A DNA stretch of 11,453 nt, from contig CALARM010001116.1 of NCBI GenBank assembly GCA_937888925.1, positions 1 through 11,453 of the forward strand, written 5' to 3'. The translations under genes and the position numbers were made by a program. This document shows positions 1 to 7,211 of this stretch, piece after piece. Within the stretch, counting starts at the first letter, position 1; the number at the start of each line of letters is the position of its first letter. A model generated the notes under the pieces. That model did not search any database. It was given only the letters and a program-made list of their open reading frames with translations, and was not told the DNA's origin. The DNA comes from an uncultured Synergistia bacterium. Its GTDB lineage: Bacteria > Eremiobacterota > SpSt-956 > JAKJGF01.

Positions 1-23
1 AAATCCTTCTTTATAAAAAATTA

Positions 24-52
24 TTGATTTTTTTTACGCCCTGTTTTATTAT
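24..52 (+). promoter_or_regulatory. Probable sigma-70-type promoter of the small secreted protein gene
   Basis: A TTGATT box at 24-29 is followed, after a 17-base spacer, by TATTAT at 47-52. These match four and five of six bases of the -35 and -10 consensus. Transcription would start near 59-60 and leave a short leader of about 28 bases before the ATG at 88. The region is very AT-rich, so chance matches are easy, but the spacing and distance to the gene fit. Confidence 0.45.
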
Positions 53-72
53 ATTACAGACACAAATTTAGA

Positions 73-81
73 AAGGAAGGG
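73..81 (+). promoter_or_regulatory. Shine-Dalgarno site of the secreted protein gene
   Basis: The purine run AAGGAAGGG lies about six bases before the ATG at 88, the usual place for a ribosome binding site. It supports that ATG as the start. Confidence 0.6.
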
Positions 82-87
82 ATTTAA

Positions 88-660
88 ATGAAAAGATTTT
101 TTATTTTTCTCCTTGTAACTATTCTCTGTCTTTCAGTCACTTCTTTTGTTTTTGCAGCAGACAGAGGACTTAAGCCCGGTATTACTCTGGAAGAGTTTAA
201 AGCCTACTGGGAACAGGCCGGGAAAACACCTGAAGGTTCTGTAAAATGCCTTATTATTGCGGCGCTTGAAACGGTAAAAGAAGGTAATAAAGACGGTAAA
301 AAGATGTGGGGTATGGTACTTCATAAAGATTATGTAGACGGTAAAGGTGAAGTTTCAGACAGATTGGCCCTGGATCAGTGTTCCAGACAGATAAAGGGCA
401 CTGATTTTAAAGGAGCCATACTTACTTCTTACCTTGGAGGAACCCCGGAAAACGGTTATGTCTGTTCCTATGAAAATGACCTGGTTCTGGTTGATACACA
501 GGCAATAACAGATGAAGAAGTAAAAATCTTTATACAGAGCGGCGGTAAAGATATGGCCACACCTGTAAGGCTCAGGAAAAATAAGGACGGTTACTGGAAA
601 GTTGTGGAATATTCCTCTGTTTATACAGGTGTAAAACCGGTTGACAATAAAGATTTTTGA
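88..660 (+). CDS. Small secreted protein of unassigned function
   Basis: This 190-residue protein starts with a clear Sec signal peptide: MKRFF, then a hydrophobic stretch to about residue 22, with likely cleavage after Ala23 (VFA-AD). The mature part of about 167 residues is mixed alpha/beta with three cysteines (54, 98, 126) and no membrane segment. Two stretches look like conserved family motifs: YLGGTPENGY near 115-124, and a C-terminal SGGKD...TPVRLRKNKDGYWKVVEYSS block near 151-177, where an Arg-Leu-Arg strand precedes an aromatic strand. I associate this pattern with small secreted bacterial domains of unknown function (a DUF6935-like resemblance from memory, unverified). It is the only plus-strand gene, converges on the ABC ATPase gene and probably forms its own transcription unit. 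The start is supported by a good ribosome binding site. A role outside the cytoplasm is likely; the activity cannot be read from the sequence. Confidence 0.85.
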   Translation: MKRFFIFLLVTILCLSVTSFVFAADRGLKPGITLEEFKAYWEQAGKTPEGSVKCLIIAALETVKEGNKDGKKMWGMVLHKDYVDGKGEVSDRLALDQCSRQIKGTDFKGAILTSYLGGTPENGYVCSYENDLVLVDTQAITDEEVKIFIQSGGKDMATPVRLRKNKDGYWKVVEYSSVYTGVKPVDNKDF

Positions 661-717
661 TGAAATGTGAAGCATAATGCGTGATGTAAGAAACATGGCA
701 TCACGCATTACATTTCA
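661..717. terminator. Two-part inverted repeat between convergent genes, possible bidirectional terminator
   Basis: TGAAATGT at 661-668 pairs with ACATTTCA at 710-717. AATGCGTGATG at 676-686 pairs with CATCACGCATT at 699-709, giving 8-bp and 11-bp perfect stems separated by a 7-base bulge on one side. It lies directly after the stop of the secreted protein gene and just beyond the ATPase stop, where a terminator for both would be expected. There is no T-run on either side, so intrinsic termination is unproven. The GCGTGA/TCACGC core resembles the spacer repeats in the right half of the window. Confidence 0.55.
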
Positions 718-725
718 CGACCTTA

Positions 726-1538
726 TTATCTGTATTCGTTCTCCATGGTCTGAACCATCTCTTCCGTAAGTGCTTCACTTTTGCGAAGTTCATCAAATTT
801 ATTGAGTAAATCTTTCACGGTAAGATGTTTTTTGTCTTTTTCCGTCAGTATATCTATAATCTGTCCTCTATGCATCATAACAGTCATGTTCCCCAACTCG
901 AGGGCCTGCTCCATGCTGTGTGTTACCATCAGAACAGTGAGATTATCTCTTTCGATGAATTTCTTCGTAAGTGTTATTACCTGTGCTGCAGATTTAGGAT
1001 CAAGTGCTGCAGTATGTTCATCTAAAAGCAGTACCTTCGGTTTTGTAATAACTGCCATTAGAAGAGTAAGAGCCTGTCTCTGGCCGCCTGAAAGAGAACC
1101 TATCAGGTTATTGAGCCTGTCTTCGAGTTTCATTTCAAGGTGTGTTATATGTTCCCTGTAACACTCAAGTCTTTCCTTATTGAGTCCTATGTTTAAGAGT
1201 CTTTTTTTCCCTCTTAACCAGGCCATATGGAGATTTTCAGCAACAGTTATATTGGGAGAAGTTCCTTTAAAGGGATCCTGAAAACATCTGGAAATAAATC
1301 TGGCTCTTCTGTAATCAGGTTCTGCCGTTACATCACACCCTGCAATTTCAATCGTGCCGATGTCAGGGAAGAAAGAACCTGCAATACCGTTCAGAAGCGT
1401 GGATTTCCCTGAACCGTTTGTTCCTATTACTGTTACAAAGTCCCCTTCTTTTATGTCCAGATTGATGTCCTGAAGGGCGTCAACCTCATTTATGGTTCCT
1501 CTGTTGAATTTTTTATGGAGATTTTTAATGTGTATCAT
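726..1538 (-). CDS. ABC transporter ATP-binding protein (COG1101-like, TrpZ type)
   Basis: This 270-residue cytoplasmic ATPase should power the importer whose membrane part is encoded just upstream. All nucleotide-binding motifs are present: Walker A GTNGSGKST at 39-47, Q-loop FQDP at 86-89, signature LSGGQ at 149-153, Walker B VLLLDE at 169-174 with the D-loop after it, and the switch histidine in VTHS at 205-208. Length and motif pattern fit the ATPase of permease/binding-protein importers of the COG4120/COG2984 type, some of which take up tryptophan or tyrosine; the substrate here is unknown. The start codon overlaps, as ATGA, the stop of the remnant binding-domain frame, a classic translational-coupling arrangement. 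No good ribosome binding site precedes the ATG, so expression may have depended on that coupling. In the present sequence ribosomes on the fused gene stop about 104 bases earlier. The ATPase frame itself is intact. Confidence 0.93.
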   Translation of the reverse strand: MIHIKNLHKKFNRGTINEVDALQDINLDIKEGDFVTVIGTNGSGKSTLLNGIAGSFFPDIGTIEIAGCDVTAEPDYRRARFISRCFQDPFKGTSPNITVAENLHMAWLRGKKRLLNIGLNKERLECYREHITHLEMKLEDRLNNLIGSLSGGQRQALTLLMAVITKPKVLLLDEHTAALDPKSAAQVITLTKKFIERDNLTVLMVTHSMEQALELGNMTVMMHRGQIIDILTEKDKKHLTVKDLLNKFDELRKSEALTEEMVQTMENEYR

Positions 1539-1660
1539 CTCAAAATTTTTTCTGCCTTTTTTAAAACATGTTCAGGTATTTCAATATCAAATTGTTTTGC
1601 AAGCTTCAGATTTACATAAATCTTTTCAGGGACATAATTTTCTATCGGTATATCTTTCGG
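1535..1660 (-). pseudogene. Out-of-frame C-terminal remnant of a second substrate-binding domain
   Basis: Read in a frame different from the large gene upstream, this segment encodes 41 residues beginning PKDIPIENYVPEKIYVN and ending KKAEKILR before a TGA. They align with residues 592-632 of the intact binding domain in the same locus (PQNIPFETYKKIELGIN onward, including the IPE motif), so this is the C-terminus of a second COG2984-type domain. An in-frame TAA lies just upstream (1670-1672), so it has no start of its own. The reading frame upstream supplies the N-terminal part of the same domain and stops at 1642. About 170 residues of the middle are missing. The TGA overlaps the ATG of the ATPase gene, as expected for the original intact gene end. 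The homology assignment is strong; whether the break is real in the organism or an assembly error is open. Confidence 0.75.
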
Positions 1661-3852
1661 GTTTTCTCCTTATTTACATGTGCCATAGATTGAAGCGCAG
1701 GAGTCGATATGGTAATTATATAATCATATTTGTTCTGGACAATTTCCTGTGCTATTGCCTGACCTGTAGAAAAATCATTCTGCCCGCTTTTTTCATAGAT
1801 TTTTATATTATTTTCTTCAAGAAGTCCGCTTTCTTGCAGTCTATCCTTGATACCTCTTGCCGTTTCCATCATAGGTTCCATATCATTAAAGCGAAAAAAT
1901 GCAAGTTTTTTCTGTTTCTCCTGTGCAGAACGTTCTTTTTTTATTACAGTACCATCTTCCTTTATTACGATTGTTGCCTGTAAGAATAATTTTTCCGGTA
2001 TCTTTATATTCAGTTTTTTTACTGCAGCCATATTTATGCCAAGTTCAATCTTTTTATAAGTTTCAAAGGGAATATTCTGAGGTTTTTCTCCTTTTAAAAT
2101 TCTGTCAACCATACGGGCTGCCTGTATGCCGCTCAGGGCATAATCATATCCATAGGCGAAGACTGCTCCGTCTTTAAGTCTGTCTATATCATTTATGAGA
2201 ATGGGAATATTTTTTGCATTTCCTGCTTTTACAATTGAGTCAAAGGCTGAAAAAACAATATTATCGGGAGGGAGAACAAACATGTCTATATTTTTCCCTG
2301 TAAGAGATGTAGCTGCCTGATATACTTCGGAAGAACCGTTAATGGTTACACCTTCGAAGGTAATATCACTGTCTTTCTTCACTTCCTTTTCCAGATTTCC
2401 CACATTGTATACTGCATTTACCTGTGACGGATCCCACATGGTTCCTATCTTTACTTTCCCCGGGAACATAGTTTTTACAATAGCAACGGTATTTTCCATA
2501 GGTATCCATCCGTAAACGCCTGTAACATTGGGCAGATGGTCATTATCACCGGAACCGGCTCCCAGTATGAAGGGATTTGCCACAGTAGCGAAAACGACAG
2601 GTATGGTTTTTGTTTTATTTATTGCAGCCTGTGTGGTACCGCTTGATATGGAAACAATTACATCATATCCGTTCATTATGTATTTATCAATAATAGTATT
2701 GACAGTAGGCATGTCACCCTGGGCATTCTGAAGTTCTATTGTGCAATTTTTTCCGTCAATATAGCCGATTTTTTTCATTTCTTCAGAGAAGGCATCTCTT
2801 GTTACATTCAGAAGGCCGTTATCATTTAACTGTACCACGCCGATTTTATAAAATTTTTCCGATTTTCCTGATAAAATAGATCTGAAATGTTTATCTGAAA
2901 TAAAGAATATTCCCATTACCAGGATTATTCCTGCAGGAATAAGGATAGATCTGTATTTTTTTAAGGTTTCTAGTGACTTTATCTTTTTGCCATGTACAGG
3001 CATAACATGTGTTACATAGAGGGTTATAAGGACAAACAGGGATGTGAATAATTTAAGATCTACAGGATTCATCCCCCCGTAAAGGGCAAAGGCAATCATG
3101 AACCTGTAGACTACAGAACCGGCTATTGCACTTAACATGGTAATATAAATAGAAGAAGTCTTTAAAAGTGATTCACCTATAATAACAGAGGCAAGCCCTA
3201 TCATCAATGTTCCTATACCCATGCCGATATCGGCAAATCCCTGGTATTGAGCTACAAGTCCGCCGGAAATGCCGACCAGTCCGTTTGCCAGGGTAAGACC
3301 GAGTATATTAATGAGATCCGTATTTACACTGTTTGCAGAGGCCATTACAGGATTATCTCCTGTCACTCTGATTGTTATACCGAGATCTGTTTTGAAAAAG
3401 AGGGAAATAAGGAACCAGAAGAGTGCCATAACAATCAGAAGAAATATAGATATCCATATTTCTTTCGCCATACCCGGATTGAATGAATTAAACCATGTTA
3501 TAAAAGTAGGCATTTCAAGGAGAGGTATATTTGATTTCCCCATTATGCGGAGATTTACCGAATAAAGACCGATCATTACCAGGATTCCTGCAAGGAGTCC
3601 GTTTATTTTCATTTTTGTATAAATAAGGCCTGTACAGAGTCCTGCTGCTCCTCCTGCCAGAAATCCTGCAAGAAGGGCAAGGAATGGATTTACGCCGGAT
3701 GTAATCATAACTGCCGTTACGGCAGCACCTGTTGTAAAACTGCCGTCTACAGTAATATCGGAAAAATTCAGTATACGGAAGGTAATAAGAGTGCCGGCAG
3801 CCATGAAAGCATAAAGTAAACCCAGATTTAAAGCGCCAAGCCATAGTTCCAT
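1642..3852 (-). CDS. ABC importer permease fused to substrate-binding domain(s), 3' end disrupted
   Basis: This 736-residue protein joins parts that are usually separate. Residues 1-285 are a multi-helix permease of the COG4120 type (N-terminal LGLLYAFMAAGTLITFRILNFSDITVDGSF, later GNGLVGISGGLVAQYQGFADIGMGIG-like glycine-rich helices). A further hydrophobic helix at 302-319 would anchor the next part. Residues 335-632 form a complete COG2984-type substrate-binding domain (KIGVVQLNDNGLLNVTRDAF, SISSGTTQAA, VVFATVANP, LPPDNIVFSAF). From about 648 a second binding domain begins (KKLAFFRFNDMEPMMETARG), but it breaks off near 730 with six unrelated residues and a stop. Its missing C-terminus lies downstream in another frame. 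The start follows the STAS gene stop by 13 bases without a clear ribosome binding site, suggesting coupled translation. The first binding domain looks functional and would be tethered outside the membrane. Substrate is unknown; relatives take up aromatic amino acids, but that is not shown here. Confidence 0.85.
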   Translation of the reverse strand: MELWLGALNLGLLYAFMAAGTLITFRILNFSDITVDGSFTTGAAVTAVMITSGVNPFLALLAGFLAGGAAGLCTGLIYTKMKINGLLAGILVMIGLYSVNLRIMGKSNIPLLEMPTFITWFNSFNPGMAKEIWISIFLLIVMALFWFLISLFFKTDLGITIRVTGDNPVMASANSVNTDLINILGLTLANGLVGISGGLVAQYQGFADIGMGIGTLMIGLASVIIGESLLKTSSIYITMLSAIAGSVVYRFMIAFALYGGMNPVDLKLFTSLFVLITLYVTHVMPVHGKKIKSLETLKKYRSILIPAGIILVMGIFFISDKHFRSILSGKSEKFYKIGVVQLNDNGLLNVTRDAFSEEMKKIGYIDGKNCTIELQNAQGDMPTVNTIIDKYIMNGYDVIVSISSGTTQAAINKTKTIPVVFATVANPFILGAGSGDNDHLPNVTGVYGWIPMENTVAIVKTMFPGKVKIGTMWDPSQVNAVYNVGNLEKEVKKDSDITFEGVTINGSSEVYQAATSLTGKNIDMFVLPPDNIVFSAFDSIVKAGNAKNIPILINDIDRLKDGAVFAYGYDYALSGIQAARMVDRILKGEKPQNIPFETYKKIELGINMAAVKKLNIKIPEKLFLQATIVIKEDGTVIKKERSAQEKQKKLAFFRFNDMEPMMETARGIKDRLQESGLLEENNIKIYEKSGQNDFSTGQAIAQEIVQNKYDYIITISTPALQSMAHVNKEKTRKIYR

Positions 3853-3865
3853 ACTTTAGCGAAAT

Positions 3866-5074
3866 CTATCCTTTCAGTTCTATGATACCTGCCACGCCAT
3901 GACTGAACATACTTTTACCCAGGAGATGTTTCACTCCTGAAGGCTCAAGCTCTGAAGTAATTCTATTCAGTTCTGTTTCAAATTCATCCGCTTCTCTTTT
4001 AAAGAGTGACTGTTCGAATATAGCGCCGTGGATATGGAAATTATTATCTTTCGGCACGAGATCCTTTATCTTTTCTTTTCCTTTATCTTTTACTGCTATG
4101 CCGCAGGCCACAACTATTTGATCTATGTATTCCGGCTCTATGGAAAAATTTATCCATGACGAAAAATTAGAACTATGAAAAATACTGTTTCCATTTTCAG
4201 GCTTTTTTTCTGTAATGGGAACTTGCTTTAAATTCATTCCGCTGAGGCCCTTGCTTTCCGCAAAAAAAACTATGCCAGCAACCGGAAATTCTGATATGGC
4301 CAGAAATGAGTCTATTAATCTGTATAAATCTATAAATCCGTCTGTTCCGTAAAATGATAGAATATATTTCCAGGGGCCGTTAAATCCGAAGCCATGAAAA
4401 AAATTATATTTAATAGAATCCTGCTGATTTGCATAAAGCATAAAATCCACACACGGTTTTTTTACTGCAGGATATACAAAGAGATTGCTGTTTATTACAA
4501 CTGTTTCACCGAAATAATCCTTATAATCCTTATAATATTCACCCAGGGCGGCAAGACCTGTGCCGAACCTTATATCTTCCGGTTTTATAGATATGACATG
4601 TTCTCTTTCATATGATGAAAGTGACATGTGTTCCTGTGTTCCTATAGAAATCAAGTTCCCTGAACTTTCGTGATATGATTTTATATTCAGTGAAATTCCA
4701 TTTATTTCTTTAGATGTAGTTCTGGTAATATTTTCTGTTCCTTTAGATTGTTTTAGATCTTCTTTTTTCTCAATAATATAGAAGAGTTTATCGAAACCTG
4801 TAGTTTTAAATATATTGGCCACATAATCAGTCATTTTACAGAGAATTATTTCTCCGTCTACTTTTTTTAATTGTTTTTGAAATAAGAGAAATATTCTGAG
4901 TCCTGCACTGCTTATATAATTTACGTCTTCAAGATTTACTGCTATTATTCTTTCCCCGGAAAGAGTCATGTCTTTTAACAATGTTTCCAGATCCTTTGAA
5001 GTGTTGCTGTCTATTCTGCCTTTTATATTGACCCATTTAGTGTTATATTCTTCTGTAATATTATATTCAAACAT
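3866..5074 (-). CDS. STAS-domain protein with unassigned C-terminal region
   Basis: Residues 1-105 of this 402-residue protein form a STAS domain of the anti-sigma-factor-antagonist type, with the helix-cap motif NYISSAGLRIF at 52-62. In that family the serine of this loop is phosphorylated by an anti-sigma kinase and controls partner switching; Ser55 or Ser56 is the candidate here. A linker of about 30 residues leads to a region of some 260 residues that I do not recognise. It is mixed alpha/beta, with aromatic-rich stretches (FHGFGFNGPWKYILSFYG, IAGIVFFAES-like) and a C-terminal LLGKSMFSHGVAGIIELKG. A protein-phosphatase-like or sensor role is possible, but no catalytic motif is visible. 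There is no signal peptide or membrane helix, so it is cytoplasmic. AGAGG six bases before the ATG gives a good ribosome binding site. It lies 28 bases after the membrane-protein gene and 13 before the permease gene, so it is probably co-transcribed with the importer. Confidence 0.8.
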   Translation of the reverse strand: MFEYNITEEYNTKWVNIKGRIDSNTSKDLETLLKDMTLSGERIIAVNLEDVNYISSAGLRIFLLFQKQLKKVDGEIILCKMTDYVANIFKTTGFDKLFYIIEKKEDLKQSKGTENITRTTSKEINGISLNIKSYHESSGNLISIGTQEHMSLSSYEREHVISIKPEDIRFGTGLAALGEYYKDYKDYFGETVVINSNLFVYPAVKKPCVDFMLYANQQDSIKYNFFHGFGFNGPWKYILSFYGTDGFIDLYRLIDSFLAISEFPVAGIVFFAESKGLSGMNLKQVPITEKKPENGNSIFHSSNFSSWINFSIEPEYIDQIVVACGIAVKDKGKEKIKDLVPKDNNFHIHGAIFEQSLFKREADEFETELNRITSELEPSGVKHLLGKSMFSHGVAGIIELKG

Positions 5075-5079
5075 GTTTT

Positions 5080-5085
5080 ACCTCT
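5080..5085 (-). promoter_or_regulatory. Shine-Dalgarno site of the STAS gene
   Basis: The minus strand reads AGAGGT followed by AAAAC and the ATG at 5074. It is the clearest ribosome binding site in this gene cluster and fixes the STAS start. Confidence 0.5.
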
Positions 5086-5102
5086 ATTTGTTGTCTATCT
5101 TA

Positions 5103-5681
5103 TCAGTACATCTGTTTCCAGAAAGGAAAAAGTGATTTTCTTATAAATCTGAAGTAATTAAAGAAATAATAAAGTAAAATACTGAGCAGGATAAGCATTA
5201 TAATATGAATTGAAATATATAGTTTATCTCTGGAAGAATTGCTTATATCTAGAGCAATAGTGCCTCCTTCGTCTATAAGTTTCAGTTCGAATCTGTTTTC
5301 TCCTGAATGGATATAAGAGCCTATGTCTATATCAAAACCGTTTATATAACCGGAAAAGGATTTTGTAATCATTTTATCAAGAGAGACAGGGGTATTGTTT
5401 ATCTTTATATATTCTATCCTGTCGTCTGCCACAATGTTTATTACTCTCTGTGACATGTGGGAGGCATAAATTTTACCTGTGAAGATATATACCCTGCTTT
5501 GAGTCGAATCTTCACTGAAAGGAAAGACAATTTCCCTGATTTCATCTTTTTCGTCTTTTACTTTTATACCGGTGAAACTGAGAATGGTATAATTATTTAA
5601 CAGAATAAAAATCAGCAATAGAGAAATCAGTATTGCGTATTTTTTATGTTCTTTAATGAAATTTACTATTTTTTCGTCCAT
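5103..5681 (-). CDS. Two-helix membrane protein with an external beta-sandwich-like domain, function unknown
   Basis: This 192-residue protein has a hydrophobic helix at about 14-33 and a second at about 154-176, with about 115 residues between them. The short basic N-terminus and basic C-terminal tail (RFIRKSLFPFWKQMY) suggest both ends are cytoplasmic and the middle lies outside. The middle contains a pattern typical of jelly-roll galactose-binding-like domains: a strand with KINNTPVSL near 93-101, GFDIDIGSYIHSGENRFELKLID near 115-137, where the G-x-N turn precedes an edge strand. That fold call is inference from pattern, not a family match. It is the first gene of the run leading to the STAS and ABC genes, 28 bases upstream of the STAS gene. 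The ATG has no convincing ribosome binding site; TATAAT-like sequence lies right before it, so a very short leader is possible but unproven. Confidence 0.75.
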   Translation of the reverse strand: MDEKIVNFIKEHKKYAILISLLLIFILLNNYTILSFTGIKVKDEKDEIREIVFPFSEDSTQSRVYIFTGKIYASHMSQRVINIVADDRIEYIKINNTPVSLDKMITKSFSGYINGFDIDIGSYIHSGENRFELKLIDEGGTIALDISNSSRDKLYISIHIIMLILLSILLYYFFNYFRFIRKSLFPFWKQMY

Positions 5682-5757
5682 ATTTATTATAATACGACAT
5701 TATCTCTTTTCTTTCCTTCATGTTTAGTGAGGCAGGCATAAATAATGCATATTTAAT

Positions 5758-5778
5758 CCCGTCACGCGCTGTGACGGG
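5758..5778 (-). terminator. Hairpin after the first 434-residue radical SAM gene
   Basis: CCCGTCAC at 5758-5765 pairs perfectly with GTGACGGG at 5771-5778 around a 5-base loop, 13 bases beyond the stop of the radical SAM gene. On the minus strand it is followed by ATTAAAT, not a strong U-run, so it may act as a terminator or only as an RNA 3'-end stabiliser. It separates the radical SAM region from the membrane-protein/STAS/ABC cluster. Its GTCACG core resembles the other spacer repeats. Confidence 0.55.
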
Positions 5779-5791
5779 AAGAAACAATTTA

Positions 5792-7096
5792 TTACACGCT
5801 CAGATTCAGGTCACTAAAACCCTTCCAAAATCCAATTCCTTCCGCAATATACCATAGGAGAAGTTCTTGAGTCAAAACGCGGTTTACTTCACATCTTCCT
5901 CTCTGTCCCTTTTCTGTTGCCATAACCCTTGAAGGACAGTCGCCGCCGCAGTGCCAGTAGCAGAAACAGTCCCTGCAGTTATTTCTGAGACTTTTCTGTT
6001 TATCTATAAATTCATAAATTTTATCTTTATCTACATTTACAGAAGATGTAACGTTACCGGCAGCAAACTGAGAAAACAGAGGATGACTTCTGTCATGAAT
6101 TTCAAAACATGTAACTATATCTCCCTCCGGTGTTACTACCAGACAGTCTTCAGGACAGAGGCAAAATGATGAAGCTATAACCCATGGCCTTGCACCGGAA
6201 TAAAATACATGTCTTCCGTAATCTCTTCCTGTTTCATAGGCTTTTATAAAAGAAGACGTAAAAGATTTTATATGATTTTTTGAAGGGTCTCTGTATATGC
6301 CCCTTTTATTAAGATAACATGGTTCGATTTGTATAGTCTGGCAATCAGTTTCCTCACATATAAAAGATACAGAAGCAGGAAGTCTGTCGAAAGTGTCTGG
6401 CACTGAAGTCATGCGTATGGAATATGGTATTTTAAATCTATCAAATTCTTTTATTGTTTTTATGACAGAGTAAAAAGAACTTTTACCGTTTTTGAGAGGC
6501 CTCTGTTTTTCCTGTATTTCAGCTATGCCGTCAAAGGAGATATTCAGAGAGTCAAAATATTTTACAATAAATTCCTTCTGATAATCTTCGAGAACACCGT
6601 TTGTTGACATAGAGATTTTACATGGTAAATCTTTATTTTTTGCGTATTCTGCAGTTCTTTTGAGTGTTTCCCAGTTCATCGTAGGTTCTCCTCCTCCGTG
6701 AAAAGAAATAGAAAAGTTCATACTCTTTTTTTCCGAGGCATTCCGGTAAATATAATCAATAACTGTTCTGGCAACAGAAAAAGACATATTCAGATTTTTC
6801 CCTTCTCCTCCTCTGGCATAACAGTAAGTACATTTCATGTTGCAGTTGCCTGTCATTAAAAGAGCTGTTTTCACAGGTTTATATTCATTTATGGAAGAAC
6901 CCGGAACATCCGGATCGTCTCTCCAGAAGTTTATAGAATCAAGAAATTTTTCCGTATCATTGTGATAATGACGGCATTTGCCGGCAATTTTTTCCTTCAG
7001 ATAAAGAGCCATTTTCTTATTTGCAATAAAAGCTATCTGCAGAAGAGGTCTGTAAATGATAAATTCCTTTTTAAAGGGAATGATATATAGTTCCAT
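5792..7096 (-). CDS. Radical SAM/SPASM enzyme, candidate peptide maturase (paralog 1)
   Basis: This 434-residue enzyme has the radical SAM cluster motif CNMKCTYC (Cys85, 89, 92), which binds the 4Fe-4S cluster that cleaves S-adenosylmethionine. HGGGEPT follows at 133-139, then MSTNG at 163-167 and the ISFDG...QRPLKNG block at 186-204 that is usual in SPASM-family enzymes. The C-terminal SPASM part has Cys312, 314, 318, 330, then NCRDCFCYWHCGGDCPS (Cys374, 377, 379, 383, 387) and Cys402, enough for auxiliary clusters. Residues 1-40 have a beta-rich start (FIIYRPLLQIAFI) that could be a small recognition domain, but I cannot confirm it. SPASM enzymes typically modify peptides by thioether or C-C crosslinks, or serve sulfatase maturation; no sulfatase is nearby. 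It lies 103 bases downstream of a same-length paralog, both following the WD40 gene. AGGA about eight bases before the ATG is a weak ribosome binding site. Confidence 0.92.
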   Translation of the reverse strand: MELYIIPFKKEFIIYRPLLQIAFIANKKMALYLKEKIAGKCRHYHNDTEKFLDSINFWRDDPDVPGSSINEYKPVKTALLMTGNCNMKCTYCYARGGEGKNLNMSFSVARTVIDYIYRNASEKKSMNFSISFHGGGEPTMNWETLKRTAEYAKNKDLPCKISMSTNGVLEDYQKEFIVKYFDSLNISFDGIAEIQEKQRPLKNGKSSFYSVIKTIKEFDRFKIPYSIRMTSVPDTFDRLPASVSFICEETDCQTIQIEPCYLNKRGIYRDPSKNHIKSFTSSFIKAYETGRDYGRHVFYSGARPWVIASSFCLCPEDCLVVTPEGDIVTCFEIHDRSHPLFSQFAAGNVTSSVNVDKDKIYEFIDKQKSLRNNCRDCFCYWHCGGDCPSRVMATEKGQRGRCEVNRVLTQELLLWYIAEGIGFWKGFSDLNLSV

Positions 7097-7118
7097 TATT
7101 ATGTCCTGTGTGATGCGT

Positions 7119-7211
7119 TATAATCGTGACGCGTGATATATGATGGGCGTTTATTCAAACGCCCCTACCGGTCACTCTTCACTCTTTACGACTCACGACT
7201 CACGACTCACG
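7119..7211. repeat. Dispersed spacer repeat, copy between the two 434-residue radical SAM genes
   Basis: The segment begins TAATCGTGACGCGT, continues with an 8-bp perfect hairpin (GGGCGTTT at 7145-7152, AAACGCCC at 7157-7164), then CTACCG, TCACTCTTCACTC, and three tandem copies of ACTCACG at 7191-7211. A closely similar string with the same order and orientation lies at 10435-10510. The hairpin would also suit a terminator after paralog 2. The last heptamers lie inside the coding end of that gene: its stop codon is at 7200-7202 and its final residues NRES are read from the repeat. Confidence 0.7.

Noticed and set aside
355..708. A 117-codon minus-strand frame opposite the secreted protein
   Set aside because: It is opposite a gene with signal peptide, promoter and ribosome binding site, and it runs through the hairpin at 661-717.
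781..1161. A 126-codon plus-strand frame
   Set aside because: It lies wholly opposite the conserved ABC ATPase motifs and has a composition typical of an antisense shadow.
1492..1983. A 163-codon plus-strand frame over the disrupted binding-domain region
   Set aside because: The opposite strand carries clear binding-domain homology across this span in two frames; the plus-strand product is Phe/Leu/Ser-rich low-information sequence.
4514..4540. Tandem CCTTATAAT in the STAS gene
   Set aside because: It is just two nine-base units encoding YKD-YKD within an intact gene, too short to be a notable repeat.
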